A DNA stretch of 64,000 nucleotides. It comes from Zea mays. Its lineage: Eukaryota; Streptophyta; Magnoliopsida; Poales; Poaceae. Position 1 is the first letter of the stretch; the number at the start of each line of letters is the position of its first letter. Below are positions 23,845 to 34,757 of the stretch, piece after piece. Below the pieces are notes generated by a model that was given only the letters and a program-made list of their open reading frames with translations, had not been told where the DNA came from and did not search any database. The stretch is from assembly GCF_902167145.1 (NCBI RefSeq), contig NC_050097.1, positions 142,129,982 to 142,193,981 on the forward strand. Direction: 5' to 3'. The translations under genes were made by a program, and so were the position numbers.

Positions 23845-24320
23845 GCACCGGACTGTCCGGTGCGCTACCGGACAATGTCCGGTGCACCAGGGAGACTCAG
23901 GCTCCAACTCGTCACCTTCGGGAAAATCCAGAGCCGGCGCGCTATAATTCACCGGACTGTCCGGTGTACACCGGACAGTGTCCGGTGCTACAACGGGTCG
24001 CGGCTCCGGAACTCGCTTGCCTCGGGTTTTCACTTCAGCTGCTCCGCTAAAATTCACCGGACTGTCCGGTGTACACCGGACTGTCCGGTGCAACATCGGG
24101 GCAACGGCTATTTCGGCGCCAACGGCTACCTGCGACGCATTTAATGCGCGCCAGAAGTGCGCAGTCGTCAGGCACGCGGGAGCAGGCGCACCGGACAATC
24201 TACAGTGGATGTCCGGTGCGCCACCGGACATCAAGGCGGGCCCAGAAGTCAGAACTCCAACGGTCAATCCAACGGCTACTTGGTGACGTGGCTGTCGCAC
24301 CGGACATGTCCGGTGCGCCA
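23845..24320. repeat. CCGGACTGTCCGG palindrome cluster in E 5' LTR
   Basis: At least six copies of CACCGGAC(T/A)GTCCGGTG or the longer CACCGGACAGTGTCCGGTG, some in tandem pairs separated by TA (for example 23951-23990 and 24055-24091). Such palindromes upstream of the TATA box are a described conserved feature of Sirevirus LTRs, likely cis-regulatory or protein-binding. They generate spurious long open frames on both strands. Confidence 0.9.
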
Positions 24321-24364
24321 TCGAACAGACAGCTCCACCAACGGTCATGTTTGGTGGTTGGGGC

Positions 24365-24372
24365 TATAAATA
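24365..24372 (+). promoter_or_regulatory. TATA box of E 5' LTR
   Basis: GGGCTATAAATACCCC, downstream of the palindrome cluster. Transcription would start roughly 30 bp further on and drive gag-pol. Confidence 0.8.
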
Positions 24373-24937
24373 CCCCAACCACCCCACCATTCATAGCATC
24401 CAAGTTCTCTACTTCCCAACTACTACAAGAGCTCTAGCATCCAATTCTAGACCCACCAAAGAGATCAAATCCTCTCCATATTCTACACAAGGCCCTAGTG
24501 ACTAGAGAGAGAGATTTGCTTGTGTTCTTTCGAGCTCTTGCGCTTGGATTGCTTCCTTCTTTCTTGATTCTTTCTTGTGATCAAACACTCACTTGTAATT
24601 GAGGCAAGAGGCACCAATTGTGTGGTGGCCCTTGCGGGAAGTTTGATTCCCAAGTGATTCGAGAAGAGAAGCTCACTCGGTCCGAGGGACCGATTGAGAG
24701 AGGGAAGGGTTGAAAGAGACCCAGCCTTTGTGGCCTCCTCAACGGGGAGTAGGTTTGCAAGAACCGAACCTCGGTAAAACAAATCCGCGTGTCACACTCT
24801 TCATTTGCTTGCGATTTGTTTTGCTCCCTCTCTCGCGGACTCGTTTATATTTCTAACGCTAACCCGGCTTGTAGTTGTGATTATTTTTGAGAATTTCAGT
24901 TTCGCCCTATTCACCCCCCCTCTAGGCGACTTTCAAT

Positions 24938-24950
24938 TGGTATCAGAGCC
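24938..24950 (+). other. E primer-binding site
   Basis: TGGTATCAGAGCC, complementary to the 3' end of initiator tRNA-Met, 2 nt after the LTR end. Confidence 0.92.
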
Positions 24951-24983
24951 CGGTGCTTCATTAGAGCCTAACCGCTCGAAGTG

Positions 24984-27671
24984 ATGTCGGGAGATCACGC
25001 CAAGAAGGAGATGGAGACCGGCGAAAAGCCCACTACAAGCCACGGGAGCACTTCATCGGAAGAGTCCCGCACCAAGAGGAAGGAGAAGAAGAAGAGCTCC
25101 TCCAACAAAGGGAAGGAGAAGAAATCTTCTTCGCACCACAAAGAGAAGAAGGAGAGATCTTCCTCCCACAAGCCACATCGGAGAGGGGACAAGCACAAAA
25201 GGATGAGGAAAGTGGTCTACTACGAGACCGACACTTCATCAACATCGACCTCCGGCTCCGATGCGCCCTCCGTAACTTCTAAACGCCAAGAGCGTAAGAA
25301 GTTTAGTAAGATCCCCCTACATTACCCTCGCATTTCTAAAAATGCACCTTTACTTTCCCCATTAGGCAAACCACCAACTTTTGATGGTGAAGATTATGCT
25401 AGGTGGAGTGATTTAATGCGATTTCATCTAACCTCACTCCACAAAAGTATATGGGATGTTGTTGAGTTTGGTGCACAGGTACCATCCGTAGGGGATAAAG
25501 ACTATGATGAGGATGAAGTGGCCCAAATCGAGCACTTCAACTCTCAAGCGACAACAATACTCCTCGCCTCTTTAAGTAGAGAGGAGTATAACAAAGTTCA
25601 AGGGTTGAAGAGCGCCAAGGAAGTTTGGGATGTGCTCAAAACCGCGCACGAAGGAGATGAGCTCACCAAAATCACCAAGCGGGAAACGATCGAGGGGGAG
25701 CTCGGTCGGTTCCAACTTCGCAAAGGGGAGGAGCCACAACACATGTACAACCGGCTCAAGACTTTGGTGAACCAAGTGCGCAACCTCGGGAGCACGAAGT
25801 GGGACGACCACGAAATGGTTAAGGTTATTCTAAGATCTCTCATTTTCCTTAACCCCACTCAAGTTCAATTAATTCGTGGTAATCCTAGATATACTAAAAT
25901 GACCCCCGAGGAAGTTATCGGGAATTTTGTAAGTTTTGAGTGCATGATCGAAGGCTCGAGGAAGATCAACGAGCTTGATGATCCATCCACATCCGAAGCT
26001 CAACCCGTCGCATTCAAGGCGACGGAGGAAAAGAAGGAGGAGGCTACACCAAGTCGACAACCTATAGACGCCTCCAAGCTCGACAATGAGGAAATGGCGC
26101 TCGTCATCAAGAGCTTCCGCCAAATCCTCAAGCAAAGGAGAGGGAAAGACTACAAGTCTCGCTCCAAGAAGGTTTGCTACAAGTGTGGTAAGCCCGGTCA
26201 CTTTATTGCTAAATGTCCATTATCAAGTGATAGTGACAGGGGCGACGACAAGAAGGGGAGAAGAAAGGAGAAGAAGAGGTACTACAAGAAGAAGGGCTGC
26301 GATGCCCATGTTTGTCGGGAGTGGGACTCCGACGAAAGCTCTAGCGACTCCTCCGACGACGAGGACGCCGCCAACATCGCCGTCACCAAGGGACTCCTCT
26401 TTCCCAACGTCGGCCACAAATGCCTCATGGCAAAGGACGACAAAAGGAAGAAGGTAAAATCAAGATCCTCCACTAAATATGAAACATCTAGTGATGATAA
26501 TGCTAGTGATGAGGAAGATAATTTGCGTATCCTTTTTGCCAACCTTAACATGGAACAAAAAGAAAAATTAAATGAATTGATTAGTGCTATTCATGAAAAG
26601 GATGACCTTTTGGATTCTCAAGAGGATCTCCTAATTAAGGAAAACAAGAAACATGTTAAGGTTAAAAATGCTTATGCTCTAGAAATTGAGAAATGTGAAA
26701 AACTATCTAGTGAACTTAGCACTTGCCATGAGACAATAGACAACCTTAGAAATGAAAATGCTAATTTGTTGGCTAAGGTTGATTCTCATGTTTGTAATGT
26801 TCCCAATCCTAGAGATATTAATGATGATTTGCTTGCTAGGATTGAAGAATTAAACATTTCTCTTGCTAGCCTTAGGAGTGAAAATGAGAAATTAATTACT
26901 AAGGCAAAAGATTTTGATGTTTGCAAAGTTACAATTTCCGATCTTAGAGATAAGAATGATATACTACATGCTAAGATTGTTGAACTTAATTCTTTCAAAC
27001 CCTCTACATCTACCATTGAGCATGTCACTATTTGTACCAGATGTAGAGATATTGATGTTGATGCTATTCATGATCACATGATTTTAATTAAGCAACAAAA
27101 TGATCATATAGCTAAACTAGATGCTAAAATTGCCGAGCACAACTTAGAAAATGAGAAATTTAAATTTGCTCGTAGCATGCTTTATAATGGGAGACGCCCT
27201 GGCATTAAGGATGGCATTGGCTTCCAAAAGGGAGACAATGTCAAAATTAGTGCCCCTCCTAAAAGATTGTCAAATTTTGTTAAGGGCAAGGCTCCCATGC
27301 CTCAGGAAAATGAGGGTTACATTTTATACCCTGCCGGTTATCCCGAGGACAAAATTAGGAAAATTCATTCTAGGAAGTCTCACTCTGGTTCTAACCATGC
27401 TTTTATGTATAAGAGTGAGACATCTAGTTCTAGGCAACCAACCCATGCTAAGTTGCCTAAGAAGAAAATTCCTATTGCATCAAATGATCATAATATTTCT
27501 TTTAAAACTTTTGATGCATCTTATGTTTTGACTAACAAATCCGGCAAGATAGTTGCCAAATTTGTTGGGGGCAAACACAAGGGCTCCAAGACTTGTGTTT
27601 GGGTACCCAAAGTTCTTGTGTCTAATGCCAAAGGACCCAAAACCGTTTGGGTACCTAAAGTCAAGAACTAA
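24984..27671 (+). CDS. gag: E gag polyprotein, intact
   Basis: 895-residue structural protein of a Sirevirus, forming virus-like particles that package the element RNA. It has a Lys/Ser/His-rich N-terminus (1-85) and a copia-type gag domain from about residue 132 (FDGEDYARWSDLM) to 330, including the ELGRFQLRKGEEPQ stretch. A zinc knuckle C398-x2-C401-x4-H406-x4-C411 follows, then an acidic linker, a long coiled coil (about 510-720) and a basic C-terminus with GRRPGIKDGIGFQKG and two WVPK motifs. The extended coiled-coil C-terminus is longer than ordinary copia gag and typical for Sireviruses. ATG 24984 is preferred over the GTG before it. It stops TAA 13 nt before the pol frame, which lies in another phase. 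Confidence 0.95.
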   Translation: MSGDHAKKEMETGEKPTTSHGSTSSEESRTKRKEKKKSSSNKGKEKKSSSHHKEKKERSSSHKPHRRGDKHKRMRKVVYYETDTSSTSTSGSDAPSVTSKRQERKKFSKIPLHYPRISKNAPLLSPLGKPPTFDGEDYARWSDLMRFHLTSLHKSIWDVVEFGAQVPSVGDKDYDEDEVAQIEHFNSQATTILLASLSREEYNKVQGLKSAKEVWDVLKTAHEGDELTKITKRETIEGELGRFQLRKGEEPQHMYNRLKTLVNQVRNLGSTKWDDHEMVKVILRSLIFLNPTQVQLIRGNPRYTKMTPEEVIGNFVSFECMIEGSRKINELDDPSTSEAQPVAFKATEEKKEEATPSRQPIDASKLDNEEMALVIKSFRQILKQRRGKDYKSRSKKVCYKCGKPGHFIAKCPLSSDSDRGDDKKGRRKEKKRYYKKKGCDAHVCREWDSDESSSDSSDDEDAANIAVTKGLLFPNVGHKCLMAKDDKRKKVKSRSSTKYETSSDDNASDEEDNLRILFANLNMEQKEKLNELISAIHEKDDLLDSQEDLLIKENKKHVKVKNAYALEIEKCEKLSSELSTCHETIDNLRNENANLLAKVDSHVCNVPNPRDINDDLLARIEELNISLASLRSENEKLITKAKDFDVCKVTISDLRDKNDILHAKIVELNSFKPSTSTIEHVTICTRCRDIDVDAIHDHMILIKQQNDHIAKLDAKIAEHNLENEKFKFARSMLYNGRRPGIKDGIGFQKGDNVKISAPPKRLSNFVKGKAPMPQENEGYILYPAGYPEDKIRKIHSRKSHSGSNHAFMYKSETSSSRQPTHAKLPKKKIPIASNDHNISFKTFDASYVLTNKSGKIVAKFVGGKHKGSKTCVWVPKVLVSNAKGPKTVWVPKVKN

Positions 27672-27684
27672 AATTGTTTTGTAG

Positions 27685-30600
27685 GTTTATGCATCCGGGG
27701 GCTCAAGTTGGATACTCGATAGTGGGTGCACAAACCACATGACTGGGGAGAAGAAGATGTTCTCCTCATATGAGAAAAACCAAGATCCCCAACGAGCTAT
27801 CACATTCGGGGATGGAAATCAAGGTTTGGTCAAAGGATTGGGTAAAATTGCTATATCTCCTGACCATTCCATTTCAAATGTTTTTCTTGTTGATTCATTA
27901 GATTACAATTTGCTTTCCGTATCCCAATTATGTCAAATGGGCTACAACTGTCTATTTACTGACATAGGTGTTACTGTCTTTAGAAGAAGTGATGATTCAA
28001 TAGCATTTAAGGGAGTGTTAGAGGGTCAGCTATACTTGGTAGATTTTGATAGAGCTGAACTCGACACTTGTTTGGTTGCTAAGACTAACTTGGGTTGGCT
28101 CTGGCACCGCCGACTAGCCCATGTTGGAATGAAGAATCTTCATAAGCTTCTAAAGGGAGAACACATTTTAGGACTAACAAATGTTCATTTTGAGAAAGAC
28201 AGGATTTGTAGCGCATGCCAAGCCGGGAAGCAAGTTGGTGCTCATCATCCACACAAGAACATTATGACAAGTGACAGGCCACTGGAGCTCCTTCACATGG
28301 ATCTATTCGGCCCGATCGCTTACATAAGCATCGGCGGGAGTAAGTACTGTCTAGTTATTGTGGATGATTACTCTCGCTTCACTTGGGTGTTCTTTTTGCA
28401 GGACAAATCTCATACCCAAGAGACCTTAAAGGGATTCTTGAGACGGGCTCAAAATGAGTTCGGCTTGAGGATCAAGAAAATTAGAAGCGACAATGGGACG
28501 GAGTTCAAGAACTCTCAAATTGAAGGCTTCCTTGAGGAGGAGGGCATCAAGCATGAGTTCTCTTCTCCCTACACCCCACAACAAAATGGTGTAGTGGAGA
28601 GGAAGAATCGAACTCTATTAGACATGGCAAGAACCATGCTTGATGAGTACAAGACACCGGATCGGTTTTGGGCCGAGGCGGTCAACACCGCTTGCTATGC
28701 CATCAACCGGTTATATCTTCACCGAATCCTCAAGAAGACATCCTATGAACTCCTAACCGGTAAAAAGCCAAATATTTCATATTTTAGAGTTTTTGGTAGC
28801 AAATGTTTTATTCTTGTTAAAAGAGGTAGAAAATCTAAATTTGCTCTTAAAACTGTAGAAGGCTTTTTACTAGGATATGACTCAAACACAAGGGCATATA
28901 GAGTCTTTAACAAGTCCTCAGGATTTGTTGAAGTTTCTTGTGACGTTGTGTTTGATGAGACTAACGGCTCTCAAGTAGAGCAAGTTGATCTTGATGAGAT
29001 AGGTGAAGAACAGGCTCCATGCATAGCGCTAAGGAACATGTCCATTGGGGATGTGTGTCCTAAGGAATCCAAAGAGCCTCCACATGCACAAGATCAACCA
29101 TTCTCCTCCACGCAAGCATCTCCACCAACCCAAGATGAGGACGAGGCTCAAGTTGATGAAGGAGAGGATCAAAAGGATGAGCCACCTCAAGATGACGGCA
29201 ACGATCAAGGGGGAGATGCAAATGATGAAGACAAGGAGGATGAACAACCAAGGCCGCCACACCTAAGAGTCCACCAAGCAATCCAACGAGATCACCCCGT
29301 CGACACCATTCTCGGCGACATTCATAAGGGGGTAACCACTCGATCTCGTGTTGCACATTTTTGTGAGCATTACTCTTTTGTTTCCTCTATTGAGCCACAC
29401 AGGGTAGAGGAAGCACTCCAAGATGCGGATTGGGTGATGGAGATGCAAGAGGAGCTCAACAATTTCACAAGGAACGAGGTATGGCACTTAGTTCCACGTC
29501 CTAACCAAAATGTTGTAGGAACCAAGTGGGTCTTCCGCAACAAACAAGACGAGCATGGTTTGGTGACAAGGAACAAAGCTCGACTCGTGGCCAAGGGGTA
29601 TTCACAAGTCGAAGGTTTGGATTTCGGTGAAACCTATGCACCGGTAGCTAGGCTTGAGTCAATTCGCATATTATTAGCCTATGCTACTTACCATGGCTTC
29701 AAGCTTTATCAAATGGACGTGAAGAGTGCCTTCCTCAATGGACCGATCAAGGAAGAGGTCTATGTTGAGCAACCTCCCGGCTTTGAAGACAGTGAGTACC
29801 CTAACCATGTTTATAGGCTCTCTAAGGCGCTTTATGGGCTCAAGCAAGCCCCAAGAGCATGGTATGAATGCCTTAGAGATTTCCTTATTGCAAATGGCTT
29901 CAAAGTCGGCAAAGCCGATCCTACTTTATTCACCAAAACACTTGATAACGATTTGTTTGTATGCCAAATTTATGTTGATGATATTATATTTGGGTCTACT
30001 AACAAATCTACATGTGAAGAATTTAGTAGGATCATGACACAGAAATTCGAGATGTCTATGATGGGGGAGTTGAAGTATTTTCTAGGATTCCAAGTCAAGC
30101 AACTCCAAGAGGGCACCTTCATTAGCCAAACCAAGTATACTCAAGACATCCTAAGCAAGTTTGGAATGAAGGATGCCAAGCCCATCAAGACACCCATGGG
30201 AACAAATGGGCATCTCGACCTCGACACAGGAGGTAAGTCCGTGGATCAAAAGGTATACCGGTCGATGATTGGTTCATTGCTTTATTTATGTGCATCTCGA
30301 CCGGACATTATGCTTTCCGTATGCATGTGTGCAAGATTCCAAGCCGACCCTAAGGAATCACACCTTACGGCCGTAAAACGAATCTTGAGATATTTGGCTT
30401 ATACTCCTAAGTTTGGGCTTTGGTACCCTCGGGGATCCACTTTTGATTTAATTGGTTATTCGGATGCTGATTGGGCGGGGTGTAAGATTAACAGGAAGAG
30501 CACATCGGGGACTTGCCAGTTCTTGGGAAGATCCTTGGTGTCTTGGGCTTCAAAGAAGCAAAATTCGGTCGCTCTTTCCACCGCCGAAGCCGAGTACATT

Positions 30601-30927
30601 GCCGCAGGCCATTGTTGCGCGCAATTGCTTTGGATGAGGCAAACCCTGCGGGACTACGGTTACAAATTAACCAAAGTCCCTTTGCTATGTGATAATGAGA
30701 GTGCAATCAAGATGGCGGATAATCCCGTCGAGCATAGTCGCACTAAACACATAGCCATTCGGTATCATTTTCTTAGGGATCACCAACAAAAGGGAGATAT
30801 CGAGATTTCATACATTAATACTAAAGATCAATTAGCCGATATCTTTACCAAGCCTCTTGATGAACAATCTTTTAACAAACTTAGGCATGAGCTCAATATT
30901 CTTGATTCTAGGAACTTCTTTTGTTAA
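27685..30927 (+). CDS. pol: E pol polyprotein (PR-INT-RT-RNaseH), intact
   Basis: Open for 1080 codons from GTT 27685, just after an in-frame TAG; the first ATG is 27739, which would skip the protease motif. Domains in order: aspartic protease [10 protein letters not shown] (D12), GAG-pre-integrase (HRRLAHVG then CSAC), integrase catalytic triad D206-x62-D269-x35-E305, copia reverse transcriptase with YVDD at 763-766, and RNase H with GYSDADW (D927), AEAEY and LLCDNESA. The end is [11 protein letters not shown] and stop TAA 30925-30927. No lesion seen. Expression must come from a fused or spliced message, since gag and pol are in different phases. The start given is the first sense codon of the open frame, not a proven start. 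Confidence 0.95.
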   Translation, partial: VYASGGSSWILDSGCTNHMTGEKKMFSSYEKNQDPQRAITFGDGNQGLVKGLGKIAISPDHSISNVFLVDSLDYNLLSVSQLCQMGYNCLFTDIGVTVFRRSDDSIAFKGVLEGQLYLVDFDRAELDTCLVAKTNLGWLWHRRLAHVGMKNLHKLLKGEHILGLTNVHFEKDRICSACQAGKQVGAHHPHKNIMTSDRPLELLHMDLFGPIAYISIGGSKYCLVIVDDYSRFTWVFFLQDKSHTQETLKGFLRRAQNEFGLRIKKIRSDNGTEFKNSQIEGFLEEEGIKHEFSSPYTPQQNGVVERKNRTLLDMARTMLDEYKTPDRFWAEAVNTACYAINRLYLHRILKKTSYELLTGKKPNISYFRVFGSKCFILVKRGRKSKFALKTVEGFLLGYDSNTRAYRVFNKSSGFVEVSCDVVFDETNGSQVEQVDLDEIGEEQAPCIALRNMSIGDVCPKESKEPPHAQDQPFSSTQASPPTQDEDEAQVDEGEDQKDEPPQDDGNDQGGDANDEDKEDEQPRPPHLRVHQAIQRDHPVDTILGDIHKGVTTRSRVAHFCEHYSFVSSIEPHRVEEALQDADWVMEMQEELNNFTRNEVWHLVPRPNQNVVGTKWVFRNKQDEHGLVTRNKARLVAKGYSQVEGLDFGETYAPVARLESIRILLAYATYHGFKLYQMDVKSAFLNGPIKEEVYVEQPPGFEDSEYPNHVYRLSKALYGLKQAPRAWYECLRDFLIANGFKVGKADPTLFTKTLDNDLFVCQIYVDDIIFGSTNKSTCEEFSRIMTQKFEMSMMGELKYFLGFQVKQLQEGTFISQTKYTQDILSKFGMKDAKPIKTPMGTNGHLDLDTGGKSVDQKVYRSMIGSLLYLCASRPDIMLSVCMCARFQADPKESHLTAVKRILRYLAYTPKFGLWYPRGSTFDLIGYSDADWAGCKINRKSTSGTCQFLGRSLVSWASKKQNSVALSTAEAEYIAAGHCCAQLLWMRQTLRDYGYKLTKVPLLCDNESAIKMADNPVEHSRTKHIAIRYHFLRDHQQKGDIEISYINTKDQLADIFTKPLDEQSFNKLRHELNILDSRNFFC

Positions 30928-31756
30928 AATGCACACATTGCTCTTCTGTATACCTTTGATCATGTCTCTTTCATATGCTATGACTAATGTGGTTTCTCAA
31001 GTCTATTTCAAACCAAGTCATAGGTGTATTGAAAGGGAATTGGAGTCTTCGGCAAAGACAAAGGCTTCCACTCCGTAACTCATCCTTCGCCGTCGCTCCA
31101 AGAGACTCTCCATCTTTGGGGGAGAAAGCAAAAGGACTTCATCTTTGGTATAATCTTAACTCATTTGTTTATGACCAAAGGGGAAGAAATTACTTCGAGG
31201 GCTCTAATGATTCCGTTTTTGGCGATTCATGCCAAAGGGGGAGAGAGTATGAGCCCAAAGCAAAAGGACCGCATCACCACCAACTTCAGAAAAAAAAACT
31301 TAGATTTTCAAAGAATAATTTTTCAATTGGTATCCCATTGTGTTCAAGAAGGGGAGAAAGTAGTATTTCAAAATTGATTCATCAAAACCCTCTTGAACAC
31401 TAAGAGGAGGATTTCATTTAGGGGGAGTTTTGTGTAGTCAAAGGAAAAGCATTTAAAACAGGGGGAGAAAATTTCAAATCTTGAAAATGCTTTGCAAACT
31501 CTTATTTATTTACCTTTGACTATTTGCAAAAGAACTTTGAAAAGATTTACAAAAGATTTTTGCAAAAACAAAACATGAGGTGCAAGCGTGGTCCAAAATG
31601 TTAAAAATGAAGAAACAATCCATGCATATCTTGTAAGTATTTATATTGGCTCAATTACAAGCAACCTTTGCACCTATATTATGCAAACTAGTTCAATTAT
31701 GCACTTCTATATTTGTTTTGGTTTGTGTTGGCATCAATCACCAAAAAGGGGGAGAT
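30928..31756 (+). other. E 3' noncoding tail with multiple polypurine tracts
   Basis: Non-coding. GGGGGAG-type tracts recur near 31118, 31237, 31420 and 31460 and finally as AAAAAGGGGGAGA at 31743-31755, two bases before the 3' LTR. The last one is the functional plus-strand primer by position. The others are the repeated tracts known from Sireviruses and are matched in B0 (7880-8443) and H (63440-63860). Confidence 0.88.
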
Positions 31757-33065
31757 TGAAAGGGAATTAGGCTTACACCTAGTTCCCAAATAATTTTGGT
31801 GGTTGAATTGCCCAACACAAATCTTTGGACTAACTAGTTTGTTCTAGTGTATAAGTTATACAGGTGCCAAGGTTCACACATAGTCAATAAATAGACCAAG
31901 TGTTGGGTTCAAAAAAAAAGAGCAAAGAGGCAACCGAAGGCCCCTCTGGTCTGGCGCACCGGACTGTCCGGTGCGCCACCGGACAGTGTCCGGTGCACCA
32001 GGGAGACTCAGGCTCCAACTCGTCACCTTCGGGAAAATCCAGAGCCGGCGCGCTATAATTCACCGGACTGTCCGGTGTACACCGGACAGTGTCCGGTGCT
32101 ACAACGGGTCGCGGCTCCGGAACTCGCTTGCCTCGGGTTTTCACTTCAGCTGCTCCGCTAAAATTCACCGGACTGTCCGGTGTACACCGGACTGTCCGGT
32201 GCAACAACGGGGCAACGGCTATTTCGGCGCCAACGGCTACCTGCGACGCATTTAATGCGCGCCAGAAGCGCGCAGTCGTCAGGCACGCGGGAGCAGGCGC
32301 ACCGGACAATCTACAGTGGATGTCCGGTGCGCCACCGGACATCAAGGCGGGCCCAGAAGTCAGAACTCCAACGGTCAATCCAACGGCTACTTGGTGACGT
32401 GGCTGTCGCACCGGACATGTCCGGTGTGCACCGGACTGTCCGGTGCGCCATCGAACAGACAGCTCCACCAACGGTCATGTTTGGTGGTTGGGGCTATAAA
32501 TACCCCAACCACCCCACCATTCATAGCATCCAAGTTCTCTACTTCCCAACTACTACAAGAGCTCTAGCATCCAATTCTAGACACACCAAAGAGATCAAAT
32601 CCTCTCCATATTCTACACAAGGCCCTAGTGACTAGAGAGAGAGATTTGCTTGTGTTCTTTCGAGCTCTTGCACTTGGATTGCTTCCTTCTTTCTTGATTC
32701 TTTCTTGTGATCAAACACTCACTTGTAATTGAGGCAAGAGGCACCAATTGTGTGGTGGCCCTTGCGGGAAGTTTGATTCCCAAGTGATTCGAGAAGAGAA
32801 GCTCACTCGGTCCGAGGGACCGATTGAGAGAGGGAAGGGTTGAAAGAGACCCGGCCTTTGTGGCCTCCTCAACGGGGAGTAGGTTTGCAAGAACTGAACC
32901 TCGGTAAAACAAATCCGCGTGTCACACTCTTCATTTGCTTGCGATTTGTTTTGCTCCCTCTCTCGCGGACTCGTTTATATTTCTAACGCTAACCCGGCTT
33001 GTAGTTGTGATTATTTTTGAGAATTTCAGTTTCGCCCTATTCACCCCCCCTCTAGGCGACTTTCA
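31757..33065 (+). repeat. E 3' LTR
   Basis: LTR of 1309 bp, near-identical to 23645-24935, with palindromes at 31957-32450 and a TATA box at 32495-32502. It has one more palindrome unit (19 bp) than the 5' copy. Followed by the GCTGG duplication. Confidence 0.96.
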
Positions 33066-34683
33066 GCTGGAGACCGCTCCAAGCCTCCCCGAGCTTCGCC
33101 CCGAGGTGAGACACCCGTCCCCGTGCCCAATTTCCCTTATTGCGCCCTGTGCTCGGCCAATTCGCCTTCGTCGGTGCTCGGCCGCGGCGGTCCGCCATGC
33201 TCGCGCGGTGGCCGGCCGATTTAGCCCGGTCTAGTTCCCCGGAGTAGGTCCCTGTGTCACCCCTGCCTCTGCTGAAGCTAGCCCAGGCCTTAGCGTGCCT
33301 TAAGTCCCCACCCTGTGGTCGGAATGGCTCACCGGAGTTACTCCGGCCCGCTCGAGACTTTCTCACCGCCGTTCTCCCATCTCTGCCCGTGGATTCATGG
33401 TCCCTTCCCCGCCACTGAGTTCTTCGTGGCGCCCTCTTCCTCTCTGCCCAATCCAGGCGACCTCGGACACCCCTAGCTCACGCCTGCCTCAACTCCGGCG
33501 ACCTCAACGCCGTGGAGAGGAGCAGCGCCGCCCGCAGCTGTTCATCCCTCCCTGGTCTGATCCCCTCTGTCCGATTCAGATCGCATGGCCCGGACTGCGT
33601 GTACCGCTTCGCGCACGCGCGCCTGATGCCCTAGCCCGCCTGTCAGCGCCGCCCGCAGCCGTCCGTCCCCCCCGGTCTGACCCCCTCTGTCTGATTCAGA
33701 TCGAATGGCTCGGACCACGGATAACGCTTCGCGCACGCGTGCCTTGACACCCTGGCCCGCCTGTCAGCGCCCAAGTCCTCTAGCGCTGGGCCCGCTCGGT
33801 TAGTGCGCCCCCCCTAGGTCGCTGACGCCCGTGGCCCACCTGTCAGCGTTCGCCCGCCCGCGCGCGTGCCCGCGCGATCTAATCTCAGCCGTCGGTTTCT
33901 GATCTAACGGTTGAGGGAGCCTGATACCCCTTCGCGTGGCTGTTTTGCTTAAGAAACCCCCTGGTTTTAGGAAATCAACCCGCCGTCCTCTGTTTTAGCG
34001 CATAGGTCCCTGGTTTGTTTTAATTAGACCCCTGGACTTTTATTTAATCACAGATTTAGCCCTAATTTCATATTTCATATTTCAAACTTCAAAACTTGTT
34101 TATTTCATATCTTTTTCATATGAACTCCAAATTTAGTGGTTCAAATTATAAAATGTTCACCAAATTATTCTCTGTTCAAATAAAATATGACCAACTGTAA
34201 TATGTACACCTTAATTTTTACACGTAGAATATTGAATTAAAGTATATGTTGATTTATATATTTAATGAAATAAATAAAAGGAGAACCCTAGGAATAAAGT
34301 ATATTCAATCTTTTGAGATTAGTGTTATGCATTATTTGTATTTATTTTTGGCTTAACCTCTAGGCCTTAATGACATAAATAGAATTAGGAATGTAATTAT
34401 GGATAATACTTAAAAGGTAATCAAATTTCTAAATGAGAGTAGTTTATCTTATAATTCTAGCTGTCATTTGTTTTAATCACTACTTAACCTTTTTTAGCTA
34501 TGTTCCAAACATTTAGAGAGTAATCAATTCCCCAATTAGGATTAGTCCATTTTTATAACTTGACCTCATTCCTCTGTACTTAATATTGTACCTTCTTGAG
34601 TTGTGTGCCAATATTTATACATGTGTGATGTGATGTTCTTTTTTACCTTCCAAATGTATTGAATGTATGCTCGCTTTACTTAG

Positions 34684-34757
34684 ACAACGAGCAGCTCGTG
34701 GTTCTTGTGTGTGTTGCCGAAGATCCCTCTAAGCAACAACCTGGTGAAGGCAAGTGT
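34684..34757 (+). other. Exon-like island in F LTR
   Basis: A short open stretch after a TTTACTTAG acceptor-like site, with residues DNEQLVVLVCVAEDPSKQQP, ending GGTGAAGGCAAG. Its position and ending match the island in S (15828-15952). Meaning unknown; possibly a leader exon in the LTR transcript. Confidence 0.35.

Larger units (their letters stand above)
23645..24935 (+). repeat. E 5' LTR
   Basis: LTR of 1291 bp, TGAAAGGGAATTAGG to GCGACTTTCA. It contains the palindrome cluster 23845-24320 upstream of the TATA box at 24365-24372 and a pyrimidine-rich U5 end. Relative to the 3' LTR it lacks 19 bp near 24312; the missing piece lies between two GTCCGGTG copies. Confidence 0.96.
23645..33065 (+). 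mobile_element. Intact Sirevirus E (Ty1/copia, Opie/Ji-like)
   Basis: A 9421 bp element with 5' LTR 23645-24935, 3' LTR 31757-33065, and target duplication GCTGG at 23640-23644 and 33066-33070. It carries a tRNA-Met primer site, an intact gag, an intact pol, and a 3' tail with several polypurine tracts. The LTRs differ at about 8 substitutions plus a 19 bp indel by eye, about 0.6%. At a commonly used grass rate of 1.3e-8 per site per year that is roughly a quarter of a million years. It has all parts needed for autonomy. Ji/Opie affiliation is from memory of LTR borders and palindromes. Confidence 0.95.

Noticed and set aside
23845..24320. Palindrome-rich open frames of 100-180 codons on both strands in the E LTR (also 31957-32450)
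   Set aside because: They arise from the repeated CCGGACTGTCCGGTG units; no domain, and they overlap the LTR promoter.
24938..24950. tRNA gene fragments at the primer sites
   Set aside because: Only 12-16 bases complementary to tRNA 3' ends, always directly after an LTR: primer sites, not tRNA genes.
27739..30927. ATG 27739 as the true start of E pol
   Set aside because: It would exclude the protease motif DSG at 27718-27726. The open frame begins at 27685 and the motif is conserved in B1 and H.
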